Source: Paenibacillus sp. JJ-223 (lineage in GTDB: Bacteria > Bacillota > Bacilli > Paenibacillales > Paenibacillaceae). From it: a stretch of 64,000 nt of DNA. This document shows, piece by piece, positions 34,637 to 43,412 of the stretch. Under the pieces are notes generated by a model, which saw only the letters and a program-made list of their open reading frames with translations, was not told the DNA's origin and searched no databases. The DNA lies in assembly GCF_927798175.1 (NCBI RefSeq), contig NZ_CAKMMP010000012.1, forward strand, positions 191,174 to 255,173, written 5' to 3'. The position numbers were made by a program, and so were the translations under genes. The number at the start of each line of letters is the position of its first letter. Positions within the stretch are counted from its first letter, which is position 1.

Positions 34637-35188
34637 TTAGTTGGACTCGTCCGAGTCCTTCACGTTCTTCGCTCGTTCCGACTCGGGCAACCGGGATTCA
34701 GGCTGCTTCTGGTCAGAAACCGGCGGTTTGGCTTCGCTCTCCGACTCAGACTTGGCGCCAGACCGTGACCATTCCTGATCCGAGATGCCTTCTTTCTTTT
34801 TCAGTACCGTAATGGCCTGACGAAGTTTTTCGGGCAGCGGAAGACCGATTTTGGCATAATTTTCCGTAATCGAAATCAGCTCGTTGACCAAATAGAAATA
34901 AATCGCCCCGCCCTTGATGATATCCATTCCCATTAACAGATCGATCCGGTGAGCGAGAAGGATGACCGTGAGCATAAGCCCCTTGCGGGCAAGCCCCCAG
35001 AAACCGACATTACTGTTTAAACCGGTACCCGACCTTACAGCTGCAGCAATACCCGTAATGTAATCTATGGCCATGGCAACGGCCAACAGACTGAGCAGCT
35101 GATCCCATCCACCAAAAGCAAACGTAACAATAGCTCCTGAAATGGCTGCAAAGGTATTCACGGCTGGTTGCACAATGCTCCCCCCCAT
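34637..35188 (-). CDS. Phage-type holin / toxin-secretion family protein
   Basis: A 183-residue protein. Three to four hydrophobic segments occupy residues 10-110, with the holin_4 family landmarks AIDYITGIAAAVRSG and SNVGFWGLARKGLMLTVILL. A Ser/Glu/Lys-rich soluble tail of about 60 residues follows. In phages and clostridia such proteins permeabilise the membrane to release endolysin or toxin. No endolysin or other phage gene is adjacent. ATG at 35188 with AGAGGA seven bases upstream. Confidence 0.78.
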   Translation of the reverse strand: MGGSIVQPAVNTFAAISGAIVTFAFGGWDQLLSLLAVAMAIDYITGIAAAVRSGTGLNSNVGFWGLARKGLMLTVILLAHRIDLLMGMDIIKGGAIYFYLVNELISITENYAKIGLPLPEKLRQAITVLKKKEGISDQEWSRSGAKSESESEAKPPVSDQKQPESRLPESERAKNVKDSDESN

Positions 35189-35618
35189 CTCTTGATCCTC
35201 TGTACAAGATATGCACGGTTAAGAGATTTTGACCAACCAGTTGCCTGGTGCAAACCGTGGAAATGCGATTGCCGATTTGCGCATAATCACATTAAAAAGT
35301 GAAAGGTGAATCCGGAAAACATTGGCTAATAGAGGTAAACAAACCGCATCATATCAACAAAAATTCGGAAAAAGTAAAATAGTCCTAAGAATAGTCTTAT
35401 AGAATCATTTTGATGTTTCTACAGCTTCTTTTAACTCTGAAAATTTAGTGAATCATTGTAATCTAGGAATATACTAGGAAGTCCACGGGCAAACTTCTAG
35501 TCCATAACTCCCCCCCGGCCATGCGCCATCGCGGTTCGCGTTTGCAAAACGGTGCACCTGGCACTTGAAAGTACCCCTGTTCTTATTGTAGTATTTGTTT
35601 AAAAAAATCGGAGGAAAT
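35189..35618. other. AT-rich intergenic region with a phased direct repeat
   Basis: 430 bases between two divergent genes without a supported frame. CTAGGAA occurs at 35463-35469 and again at 35474-35480, 11 bp apart, on one helix face. It is a candidate regulator site for the downstream HTH gene. The rest shows AT-rich DNA only. Confidence 0.4.
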
Positions 35619-36215
35619 ATGCCTAATCAACCAGAACAACATTCCATCCAGGCGTGGTCTCTGATCAACCGTAAATACTTGGGTAAAGGCGTCCGTGTGA
35701 AACGATTCCGCAAACCGACACGCTGTCAAATCCGTAATCGCGTTCTTCTTGCCGTGCTGATGGCCAATGACATCAAGTTGTCCCAGCTGGCCGAAGACCT
35801 GTCCATTTCGTCCCGGAGCGTAAGCGCCTGGGTATACGAAGGGCGGATACCCGGCAGTACCAATCTGGACAAGGCCTGCCAATTGCTCGGCTACCCGCGC
35901 CACATTCTTTTCAATGAAGAAGTCGTTCGCAAAAGCCCGGTGATTTGCCAGCCTGAGCCTTCCCGTTTCATGAAGCGTACGGTGACCCGTTCTCCGGTTA
36001 GCAACCGTATTCTGACAGGCTTATGCATGGTCCATGATTTGTCGGTGACAGATGTCAGCCACTGGATCGGGGTTCACCCCGGCACTTTTCGCAAATGGCT
36101 GCATCAGGGAACGCTGCCTTCCGCTGCGTTTCAGGAACAGGCGGAACAATTTTTCCGCATTCCAAAAACGATATTGTTTGCAGATGTCATCTTGAAAGAT
36201 CGCCGCAGCAACTAA
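35619..36215 (+). CDS. Two-repeat helix-turn-helix protein
   Basis: A 198-residue basic protein made of two homologous HTH units. Unit 1 (near residues 39-103) begins NRVLLAVLMANDIKLSQLAE, unit 2 (near 128-192) begins NRILTGLCMVHDLSVTDVSH. They align without gaps over about 64 residues, sharing N-R, M, D, W, G, P, A, Q and the final P-x-x-I-L-F. Both look like Xre/Cro-type domains. DNA binding is inferred. GGAGG is only four bases before the ATG. No family name recognised; a phage-derived regulator is possible. Confidence 0.7.
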   Translation: MPNQPEQHSIQAWSLINRKYLGKGVRVKRFRKPTRCQIRNRVLLAVLMANDIKLSQLAEDLSISSRSVSAWVYEGRIPGSTNLDKACQLLGYPRHILFNEEVVRKSPVICQPEPSRFMKRTVTRSPVSNRILTGLCMVHDLSVTDVSHWIGVHPGTFRKWLHQGTLPSAAFQEQAEQFFRIPKTILFADVILKDRRSN

Positions 36216-36274
36216 ATGGAGCAGACTGTCCGGGTGCAGTGCACCCTGCGACAACCAATGTCACCTTAAATACA

Positions 36275-36318
36275 GAAAACACGGGTATATGGCTGAAATG
36301 GCCAAATCCCGTGTTTTT
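36275..36318 (+). terminator. Terminator of the two-HTH gene
   Basis: AAAACACGGG / CCCGTGTTTT hairpin followed by T residues. Confidence 0.85.
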
Positions 36319-36517
36319 TGTTTTGTCGATTTTGTTTTGTCGAGCAATTCAACTTCAATAACCTGAAGCCTGTTGTGAATAATACATACAAAAGTCTGAT
36401 TACACACAATCCAAAAAAATTTGTTCGACCATAAATTAAAAATATAGACAATTGTACGTACAACTAATAGAAAGACAAATAACCCCGCCATCGCGAAACA
36501 AATGTATCTCGCACCCG
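36319..36517. other. AT-rich stretch downstream of araM
   Basis: No coding frame supported. It contains the palindrome at 36452. Confidence 0.5.
36452..36463. promoter_or_regulatory. TTGTACGTACAA palindrome, copy 1
   Basis: Perfect 12-bp palindrome 55 bases beyond the araM stop. The same 12-mer occurs inside araM at 36725. It resembles operators of the arabinose repressor AraR of Bacillus. Confidence 0.5.
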
Positions 36518-37666
36518 TTATTTGGAACAAAGGACTTCGTTCATATATTTGAGCCCCGTATAGCGATCACGAAGCGTATGCGCGGTCGCAAAAGCGCGTT
36601 CCACCATCTCCGGAGAAATGCCCAGTTCTTCCGTTGTGGTCGGCCCGCCAACTTGTCCCAACCATGCAGACAATTGCTCCTGTTCGGGCAATGAGTGGTA
36701 TACCTGAAAGGCTCGCTCGTTCGTTGTACGTACAAGCTCCTTGTATTTCCCCGTCAACAACGCACAAGCCACACCCACTTTGGCCCCGTGCAAAATCGGT
36801 TTGCGACCCAGCTCCATCAGCTCCATCTCCCAGCGATGGGATACATGATGCTCCCCTCCGGAGGCCGGGCGAGAGTGATCGATGATCAGCATCGATATGC
36901 CTGACATGATCAATGCATCCATCAGCGCAGTCACGCCTTCCTGACTTCCCTCCGCAATCGCATCCACCTGATCGATGCACGCGTCCAATGCCTCTTTGGT
37001 CATCCGGTATGCAACAGGGCAGAATGGCTCTCCTCCAAGATCGCGGGATACTTCCCAATCGGCAAGGGACGTAAATTTGCCGAGCATGTCTCCGAAACCT
37101 GCTGCCGTCATCTCTTGGGGTGCCGATGCAAACACGTCGATGTCGGCAAAAATGATTTCCGGCGGAACCGCTTGAAACGTTTGCTTTACCCCGTTTACGA
37201 TGAGCGGCGCTCCCGCAGACGTAAAACCATCCACCGATGCTGCCGTTGGAATCGACAGAAACGATTTGTTCATTTTGGCGCACACGATACGAACGACATC
37301 GTGAATCGTCCCGGAACCGATCGCAATGATCGCTTGACTTCCCTGCTGCACGCCCAAAAGCAGCTGTACGATGGCCGCCTCGTCGGCAATTACATCTCCG
37401 GCAGCCGCAGGTCTCAAACAGATCTCATCCACCCGGTTTCCCGCTGCTCGAAGGCTCCGCACCACGCCAAAAGCGGCAATGGGCCCCGTATTCGCATCAT
37501 AAACGACCGTCACATGATGATATGACTTCCGGCTCAAATAGTCAGGCACCTTGCGAATCGCACCATGCTCCATGACCACCTGGATTTCCACCGCACGATG
37601 CTCATGTCCGCAATCGCATTCCTGGGCTCGCCTGTTCCAGTCCGCAATTCGTTCGTTCATATTCAT
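36518..37666 (-). CDS. araM: Glycerol-1-phosphate dehydrogenase AraM
   Basis: A 382-residue NAD(P)H-dependent, metal-containing dehydrogenase of the EgsA/AraM family. The sequence shows IIAIGSGTIHDVVRIV (nucleotide binding), SIPTAASVDGFTSAGAPLI, and the metal ligands in SGGEHHVSHRWEM. It reduces dihydroxyacetone phosphate to glycerol-1-phosphate, which PcrB uses for archaeal-type heptaprenylglyceryl phosphate in Bacillus. I start at ATG 37666, eight bases after AGGAGG. No arabinose genes are adjacent, unlike Bacillus subtilis. Confidence 0.92.
   Translation of the reverse strand: MNMNERIADWNRRAQECDCGHEHRAVEIQVVMEHGAIRKVPDYLSRKSYHHVTVVYDANTGPIAAFGVVRSLRAAGNRVDEICLRPAAAGDVIADEAAIVQLLLGVQQGSQAIIAIGSGTIHDVVRIVCAKMNKSFLSIPTAASVDGFTSAGAPLIVNGVKQTFQAVPPEIIFADIDVFASAPQEMTAAGFGDMLGKFTSLADWEVSRDLGGEPFCPVAYRMTKEALDACIDQVDAIAEGSQEGVTALMDALIMSGISMLIIDHSRPASGGEHHVSHRWEMELMELGRKPILHGAKVGVACALLTGKYKELVRTTNERAFQVYHSLPEQEQLSAWLGQVGGPTTTEELGISPEMVERAFATAHTLRDRYTGLKYMNEVLCSK
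36725..36736. promoter_or_regulatory. TTGTACGTACAA palindrome, copy 2
   Basis: Same 12-bp palindrome, within the araM reading frame (codons for LVRT), 273 bp from copy 1. Confidence 0.45.
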
Positions 37667-37818
37667 TCTTCCATCCTCCTGTCCTGGGTTCATGCATATT
37701 TCTTCGGTTAAAGCGCACAATGAAAACAAGGAAAACGATGTTATATTTTTCCTGATCACACTTTACCGCTAGTTCTGCTACTTTGCAACCACTTACCACA
37801 ACAGAAGCAGGTGAATCT

Positions 37819-38010
37819 ATGAAATTCACGAAGGACATCGGCATCGCCCTCGGCTTTCTTGCCGGCACGACGCTGGGCAGCGGCATCTCGTTCCTGTTCC
37901 GTTTCCAGCCAAACCACCTTATGGGCACGGTCGCGATTTGCGGTCTGGCCGGCGTGATTGCCGGCCTCTGGGCAGCAGATTACTTACAGCAGCAGACAAA
38001 ACGAAGTTGA
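37819..38010 (+). CDS. Small two-helix membrane protein, unknown
   Basis: A 63-residue protein with glycine-rich hydrophobic helices IGIALGFLAGTTLGSGISFLF and LMGTVAICGLAGVIAGLWAA separated by RFQPNH. AGCAGG is seven bases before the ATG at 37819. Divergent from araM. No family recognised. Confidence 0.6.
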   Translation: MKFTKDIGIALGFLAGTTLGSGISFLFRFQPNHLMGTVAICGLAGVIAGLWAADYLQQQTKRS

Positions 38011-38021
38011 GTTGAATAAAC

Positions 38022-38066
38022 AAAAAAGAATGGAAGAATTGCGTGTGCAACTCTTCCATTCTTTTT
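38022..38066. terminator. Terminator between the small gene and tRNA-Leu
   Basis: GAATGGAAGA / TCTTCCATTC hairpin with A and T runs, usable in both directions and lying just past both the plus-strand gene and the minus-strand tRNA. Confidence 0.85.
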
Positions 38067-38072
38067 CTGAGA

Positions 38073-38157
<85 letters not shown>

Positions 38158-38384
38158 ATAATATGCAGCTTTTTCATTGATGTGAAAATGCTCCGGTCAA
38201 ACCATTGCTTGTTTCACCGTAATTAAGAGTATACAGGTTATTCAACACGATTGCAATATATTTTTGTATCAAAAAAAAGGACATATGTCCTTTTTAATCG
38301 AATGCGAACCCGCTATCTTAAAACATGATGTCATCAAGATCAGCCAAATCATGTACAAATCAAATTTTCAAGGAGAGATTGGCG
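38158..38384. other. Divergent region between tRNA-Leu and the oxidoreductase
   Basis: No gene. It contains the palindrome at 38274 and the AAGGAGAG ribosome site at 38370-38377. Confidence 0.5.
38274..38295. promoter_or_regulatory. Perfect 22-bp palindrome
   Basis: A5-GGACATATGTCC-T5, perfectly symmetrical. It lies between divergent genes, about 90 bases before the Gfo/Idh start. It could be an operator or a short bidirectional terminator hairpin. Confidence 0.5.
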
Positions 38385-39377
38385 TTGCCTCAGACCAAAC
38401 TTTGTTTTATCGGAGCAGGATTCCATGCCACCACCAACATCCTGCCCGCTGCCGTAGAAGCAGGAGCCAAGATTCAGGCCATATCCACCCGCAGCATCGA
38501 ACGTTCACGGGCCGCGTTGCTTCGTTTCGGCAGCCAAGGCCAAGCGTATGGCGACGCGCTCGAAATGCTGCGCAACGAAAACTGCGATGGCGTCGTTGTC
38601 GTTGCACAGCCGCATGACCAGACGGCTCTCGTTCGCGACTGCATTCGTGCGGGCAAACATGTATACGTAGATAAACCGCTGGGATGGAATGCCGCCGAAG
38701 CGGAGGAATTATCCCGCTTGGCCGAGCATGCCGGCGTTGTGCTCATGGTTGGTTTCATGAAGCGATATGCTCCCGTTTATATGAAATTAAAGGAGTTGAT
38801 CGACCGGCGCGAATTGGGACAAGCCCGTTCGTTTCAAATGCGCTTCGCCGTGGATTCCACGCCGTTTTGCGAAGATGAAGAACAGTTCATTAAACTGGCC
38901 GCCATTCACATGGTCGATCTGATGCGTTTCCTCTTTGGCGAAGCGGTCGCGGTAACGGGAACACGAGCCACCACGGGACGGCAAATCAGCCAAAGCATTT
39001 CCATCGCGTTCGACAGCGGCGTAGCAGGCAGCATTTATTTTACCGGCATGAGTGCATGGTCCCGCGAAAGCGAAAGCCTGCTGGTCACCTTTGATAACGG
39101 GTTTGCTTCTGCGGATGAGATCAACACCCTGACCGTGCACTCCTCCCGCACTTCATCGAATATCCCATGGAAATCCCTTGAAGAGCAGGATACTGTCTTC
39201 ACTCCTTCAGCCTCGCCCATGTCCGGTGCATACCGCGACCTTTATTTGCGGGGATTCGTGGGCGAAATGGCCCATTTCATGGCATGCTGCCGTACCGGAG
39301 CAACCCCTCTTAGCAGCGGGAAAGACAACATTGGCACGATGGCGTTATGCGACCGCATATTGGCATCGATTCTGTAG
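38385..39377 (+). CDS. Gfo/Idh/MocA-family oxidoreductase
   Basis: A 330-residue NAD(P)-dependent dehydrogenase. The N-terminal Rossmann motif is FIGAGFHATTNILPA, and the cofactor-binding EKP-type motif appears as VDKPLGWN. The C-terminal domain has GFMKRYAPVYMKLKEL and IKLAAIHMVDLMRF, the latter carrying the catalytic-region His. The sugar or inositol-type substrate is unknown. The start is TTG at 38385, seven bases after AAGGAGAG. Confidence 0.85.
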   Translation: MPQTKLCFIGAGFHATTNILPAAVEAGAKIQAISTRSIERSRAALLRFGSQGQAYGDALEMLRNENCDGVVVVAQPHDQTALVRDCIRAGKHVYVDKPLGWNAAEAEELSRLAEHAGVVLMVGFMKRYAPVYMKLKELIDRRELGQARSFQMRFAVDSTPFCEDEEQFIKLAAIHMVDLMRFLFGEAVAVTGTRATTGRQISQSISIAFDSGVAGSIYFTGMSAWSRESESLLVTFDNGFASADEINTLTVHSSRTSSNIPWKSLEEQDTVFTPSASPMSGAYRDLYLRGFVGEMAHFMACCRTGATPLSSGKDNIGTMALCDRILASIL

Positions 39378-39411
39378 GTTTGGCTGTAGCGGTGGACCGA
39401 ATTGGCCTTTA

Positions 39412-40788
39412 TTATATATTTCTCTGGGTTCGCTTATAGATCTTTAAGGTAACTAACCAGCTAATGATCACGATTCCCAGAAAAAGCAGGAGCATATTAC
39501 TATACAAATACGCAGGCGGTTCAGTTATTGCAGGCAGCAGCCTTCGATCCAGTAAACGGACGGATAATAATCCGCCAACGATCGCAATACCTGTTCCCTC
39601 TGATAAGAAGCTAGTAAAATTAAGCAAACTCATTCCAGCACCAGCATCATTTTGTTTTAAACTGCTTGACACTATTGTAGAAACAACGGTTTTAGTAAAT
39701 GAAAGCCCACCAAAAACCAAAACCAATACCATGGTCATAACCCATGGTGCTGCTTCTGCAAATAAGGCAGCGATCAAAAAACCGATGGAAAGTAAGGCAA
39801 CTCCCATGGTCAATACAACCAAAGGACCTTTCCGATCAACAAGCAATCCTCCAATGTAACCGAAGAGGATGACACTCATCGTTCCGGGAAAAATAATCCC
39901 GCTTCCGATAGCCGCAGTACTTAACTGGTGAACATCTTTCATCATATAAGGGACCATGGAGACAAAACCTGCTGCCGTACCGAAGATTAGCCCGCCACAA
40001 AGGACTCCAATCATGAATGGAACATTTTTACCCAGTGCAGGATCGACAAAAGGGTTTTCGGCTTTCTTAATATGTTTTACAAATATCAGGAAAGAGAGAA
40101 TGCTGAGGACAAGAAAAGAAATTGTATATGACGTTGTAAACAGCATAAAAAATATAATGCCTAGTGACATCAATATACTCCCCGTCGTATCAAAATAACC
40201 TTTGGTTCCTTCATCCTTTTTCAACAGTTTTGCAAGAAATGGTACGGTGATTATCGTCATCGTTGGGATAAGCAGCAAATATGACCAATGGATGTAATGG
40301 GCAATCATTCCACCAATGGCCGGTCCAACCCCTTCCCCCAGGGCGATTATGGATCCGATAAGACCAAATGCTTTACCCCTGTTTTCTTTCGGGATATAGC
40401 GCGCAACTACAACCATCACGAGTGCGGGAAATGCGGCTGCACCCGTCCCTTGAATAAACCGTGAAAGAATAAGGATGGGAAAGAACGAGTGTCCAACAAA
40501 ACCGATTACCGATCCGAAGCAATTGGCGATAATCCCAAACAAGAGCAGTTTTTTGATGCCCAGTTGGTCCGATAACTTTCCATATACCGCTGTTCCAACC
40601 GAAAAGGACAACATAAAAGCTGTATTCACCCAGTTTGTGCTCGCTGGCAGTTTATTCAAATCATTGGCGATATCAGGCAATGAGACGTTCAGAACCATTT
40701 CATTTAATACGCTAAAAAAAGAAAGCACACAAAGCCAAATTAAAATGGGGTTGTGTCGCAAAGTTGATTGTGAATGAGATGTATTCAC
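39412..40788 (-). CDS. tet(L): Tetracycline efflux MFS protein, Tet(L)/Tet(K) type
   Basis: A 458-residue, fourteen-helix antiporter. Its N-terminus (MNTSHSQSTLRHN, then ILIWLCVLSFFSVLNEMVLN) and VVVARYIPKENRGKAFGLIG match what I recall of Tet(L) nearly residue for residue. Such proteins export the tetracycline-metal complex in exchange for protons. The start is GTG at 40788, six bases after GGAGG, and an intact 20-residue leader peptide lies upstream. The gene is clearly more AT-rich than its neighbours and has no operon partner, so horizontal acquisition is likely. Exact allele and function need testing. Confidence 0.93.
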   Translation of the reverse strand: MNTSHSQSTLRHNPILIWLCVLSFFSVLNEMVLNVSLPDIANDLNKLPASTNWVNTAFMLSFSVGTAVYGKLSDQLGIKKLLLFGIIANCFGSVIGFVGHSFFPILILSRFIQGTGAAAFPALVMVVVARYIPKENRGKAFGLIGSIIALGEGVGPAIGGMIAHYIHWSYLLLIPTMTIITVPFLAKLLKKDEGTKGYFDTTGSILMSLGIIFFMLFTTSYTISFLVLSILSFLIFVKHIKKAENPFVDPALGKNVPFMIGVLCGGLIFGTAAGFVSMVPYMMKDVHQLSTAAIGSGIIFPGTMSVILFGYIGGLLVDRKGPLVVLTMGVALLSIGFLIAALFAEAAPWVMTMVLVLVFGGLSFTKTVVSTIVSSSLKQNDAGAGMSLLNFTSFLSEGTGIAIVGGLLSVRLLDRRLLPAITEPPAYLYSNMLLLFLGIVIISWLVTLKIYKRTQRNI

Positions 40789-40818
40789 ATTCTACCTCCA
40801 AACATGAGGCAGCGTAGT

Positions 40819-40881
40819 TTATAGGGTCAGTGATACGCTCCCTTCTTCGATTTGTACCCTGTTATATTTATTGCACTTCAT
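40819..40881 (-). CDS. Tet(L)-type leader peptide (20 residues)
   Basis: Short frame with GGAGGG seven bases before the ATG. It begins MKCNKYNRVQ and ends GSVSLTL, almost the same as the known tet(L) leader peptide (MKCN..NRVQ...GSVSLTL). In tet(L), ribosomes on the leader slow in the presence of tetracycline and free the ribosome site of the efflux gene. AGCGTA and TACGCT just before the tet start can form the hairpin needed for such attenuation. Confidence 0.88.
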   Translation of the reverse strand: MKCNKYNRVQIEEGSVSLTL

Positions 40882-40946
40882 AAGTAATCCCTCCACATAA
40901 AATTAATTATATTTATCATTTTTAGTTGCTGCTCTTCATTGTCGCT

Positions 40947-41408
40947 CTATGCTTGAATATCGGAGCAATACCATAAAGAGTAATACCCGTCTTCATCGGG
41001 AGCTTCGTTTTCCAATACAAAACCGGCAGTCTGAAAACATTTCAAACAAGCGACGTTGTCAGCTTCGATCCCCGCATACCACTTATGAATCGTCCTGAGC
41101 TCGGGGAGCTGCATTGCTTTTTCAAGCATTGCCCTGCCATATCCCTGGTTCCTGACGGATGGTTTGACGACGATAGCAATGCTGCCCGTATTTTGCTCAT
41201 CCTGCTCGAGCATAATTATGCCCACGACTTCTCTCTCCGCATACGCGAACCGCACGTGATAACCGGGATGCCGTTCCACATGCTCGTACCATTCACCTAA
41301 CGGAAGCATTCCCTCCAATCGCTGCTGAACCTCTGCATCTTTAAACCAATCCTCCAGCATCGGCAGATTGTGTTCCGTAAACGGCAATAGTTTGTCAACC
41401 CATACCAC
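40947..41408 (-). CDS. GNAT-family N-acetyltransferase
   Basis: A 153-residue GNAT protein. Acetyl-CoA motif A reads SVRNQGYGRAMLEKAMQ, preceded by the strand GSIAIVVKP and followed by ADNVACLKCFQTAGFV. The acceptor is unknown. The start is GTG at 41408, six bases after AAGGGGGG; a longer frame upstream contains that ribosome site. It is upstream of the tet leader on the same strand but 65 bases away and of normal base composition. Confidence 0.85.
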   Translation of the reverse strand: MVWVDKLLPFTEHNLPMLEDWFKDAEVQQRLEGMLPLGEWYEHVERHPGYHVRFAYAEREVVGIIMLEQDEQNTGSIAIVVKPSVRNQGYGRAMLEKAMQLPELRTIHKWYAGIEADNVACLKCFQTAGFVLENEAPDEDGYYSLWYCSDIQA

Positions 41409-41605
41409 GCTAATCCCCCCCTTATCCGCTTGCATAATCGTCCGTTAAGATACCTTATGTAATAGCTCTTGCAGACTTGATCCATCGTTTTCCTTCATTC
41501 AGTCTATTATAAAACTCTTTTCATCCAAGGTCTAACTCACCAACAACGCCTAGTCACCAACGAGGTTCAGACCAAACAGCAGGACGTGCAGGCCGATCTT
41601 CACAG

Positions 41606-41647
41606 AAAGAAGCCGACCCCGTTCGTCCGGGATCAGCTTCTTTTTTT
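41606..41647 (-). terminator. Terminator of the diguanylate cyclase gene
   Basis: AAGAAGC...GCTTCTT hairpin with a CCCG/CGGG core, flanked by T-rich tails on both strands, immediately past the stop. Confidence 0.7.
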
Positions 41648-41649
41648 CG

Positions 41650-43266
41650 CTATTTTCGCAAAGCCTTAATCGTTACGGTACGGTTACGTCCCTCTTCCTT
41701 TGCCCTGTACAAGGCCGTATCCGCGAGATGGAACAGCTCACTCGCGGACGAAGAATGGAGGGGATGCTCGGCGATGCCTGCCGAAATCGTCACTTGCCGA
41801 TCCACGGGCATAACGCTGCCTGCAACCGAAACGCGAATGTTCTCCGCAATCTGATAGGCCTCTTTGGTATCTGCATCACGAAGCAATACCACGAATTCCT
41901 CGCCCCCGAATCGCGAACTCACATCCTCCGGGCGCACCGATAACCGGATCAGGTTGGCGATATGCTTCAATACTTCGTCACCTGCATGGTGCCCATACGT
42001 GTCGTTAATGGATTTGAAACGGTCGATATCGAGCACCACGATCGAAAAGCGGATGCCTTCGTCCAACCAATTCTGGATGACCTCTTCAAACGTTCTGCGG
42101 TTGGTCATTCCGGTCAAAACATCCGTTCTTGCATCATAAGTGAGCTGCTCCCTTTGCTTGCGGAAATTGGCCAATGCCGACAGCACCGTACGATTCAGCA
42201 AGTCCGCTTCCCGGTTCCAATGCGGCTTCATGATCGGCAAGTCCACTCTCCCTTGATCCACCTGCTGCACCAGATCGGTCAGCGATACGAATGGACGAGC
42301 GAGTTGTCTCGCAACACGAATGACGATCAGGGTCAGCAGCAAAAAAGGAACGGATGTGTACAGGATAAGCAGCCCGATTTGATGATTCAACTGGTCATAT
42401 ACGGTCTGGGTCGGAGATACCACGACCACTCCCCAATCCGTTGTGGGCACCTTATAGTAACCTGCGAGAGAATCGACGCCAGCCAGATTTCTGTATTGTG
42501 CCTTGCCCTTCTCGTTGTTCAGCAGCTTGGAAACGACCGTATTGCGGCTAATGTTCTCCCCGATTCTCGCTGTGTCGGGATGATAAATGAGCGTGCCTTT
42601 CGAGTCCACGATGAAAAAATGAGATCCTTGACTTGTTTTCATCTGGCTTCCGAACAACAGATTCAGAATATTCTGATCCTGCAAATAGATGTTGCCCCCG
42701 ATCATTCCTTTGAATTTGCCATGCGCGTCAAAGACGGGTTCGCTGACAAATACGATTCTGCGTTTCTTCCGGGGCGTCTTGTACGCTTCAGATATGTACG
42801 GTTCCTGTAATCGGAGCGCTGTCTTTGCAGCCTCTGACGAAACATGGTAACCAACCGAATCGGCCGAATACGGCGATATGCTAAGGACAAGCCCGTCCGA
42901 ATCCACCAATGTCATCGAGTTGAAGTAATTGCTGCTGTTCTTGATCAGGTCCAGTGCGGAATTCAGCTTTGGCGAATCAGAGTAGTCGATATCGGCGAAA
43001 TACCTGGCATCATGGGCCAGATTGTTCTGCATGGATTTGAATAGCGCATCCAATGTATTGCTCATCTGCACGGCATTCGAATAATTCAAGGATAACGTTG
43101 TGTTGATCAAAGATTGTTTCTGGGAAGTGTACGACGATATAAACATAATGGTTAACGTCATCAGAACCGAAATGGTAACGAGCCCACCGAGCAATGCGGT
43201 GAGACTTATCTTTTTGAACCTCCTGATCTTCCCCCGAAATCTGGATGCTGCATTCTGTGAAATCAT
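41650..43266 (-). CDS. Membrane diguanylate cyclase with Cache sensor
   Basis: A 538-residue protein: helix 1 (about residues 23-46), an extracellular dCache-type sensor (48-295) with SHFFIVDSKGTLIYHPDTAR, helix 2 (about 298-315), a HAMP-like segment and a C-terminal GGDEF domain. The active motif is GGEEF and a product-inhibition RxxD (RPED) sits five residues before it, so the cyclase should make c-di-GMP and be feedback-regulated. GGGGG lies 12 bases before the ATG, a long spacing. No ligand can be read. Confidence 0.9.
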   Translation of the reverse strand: MISQNAASRFRGKIRRFKKISLTALLGGLVTISVLMTLTIMFISSYTSQKQSLINTTLSLNYSNAVQMSNTLDALFKSMQNNLAHDARYFADIDYSDSPKLNSALDLIKNSSNYFNSMTLVDSDGLVLSISPYSADSVGYHVSSEAAKTALRLQEPYISEAYKTPRKKRRIVFVSEPVFDAHGKFKGMIGGNIYLQDQNILNLLFGSQMKTSQGSHFFIVDSKGTLIYHPDTARIGENISRNTVVSKLLNNEKGKAQYRNLAGVDSLAGYYKVPTTDWGVVVVSPTQTVYDQLNHQIGLLILYTSVPFLLLTLIVIRVARQLARPFVSLTDLVQQVDQGRVDLPIMKPHWNREADLLNRTVLSALANFRKQREQLTYDARTDVLTGMTNRRTFEEVIQNWLDEGIRFSIVVLDIDRFKSINDTYGHHAGDEVLKHIANLIRLSVRPEDVSSRFGGEEFVVLLRDADTKEAYQIAENIRVSVAGSVMPVDRQVTISAGIAEHPLHSSSASELFHLADTALYRAKEEGRNRTVTIKALRK

Positions 43267-43412
43267 GATTGTTCGTTCCCCCGAAATTTCATGAAAGGCA
43301 TATCGTAATATTTTACACGAAAGTTGTTAAGAAGGTATGTCTATTTCGCAAACATTTATCATCCATGATGTCCGGCATTGCCGCCGGGCCATTCCAAATC
43401 CAATAGGAGGTT

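Noticed and set aside
39412..41408. Composite transposon carrying the tet gene
   Set aside because: No transposase, terminal repeats or target duplications could be seen around the gene.
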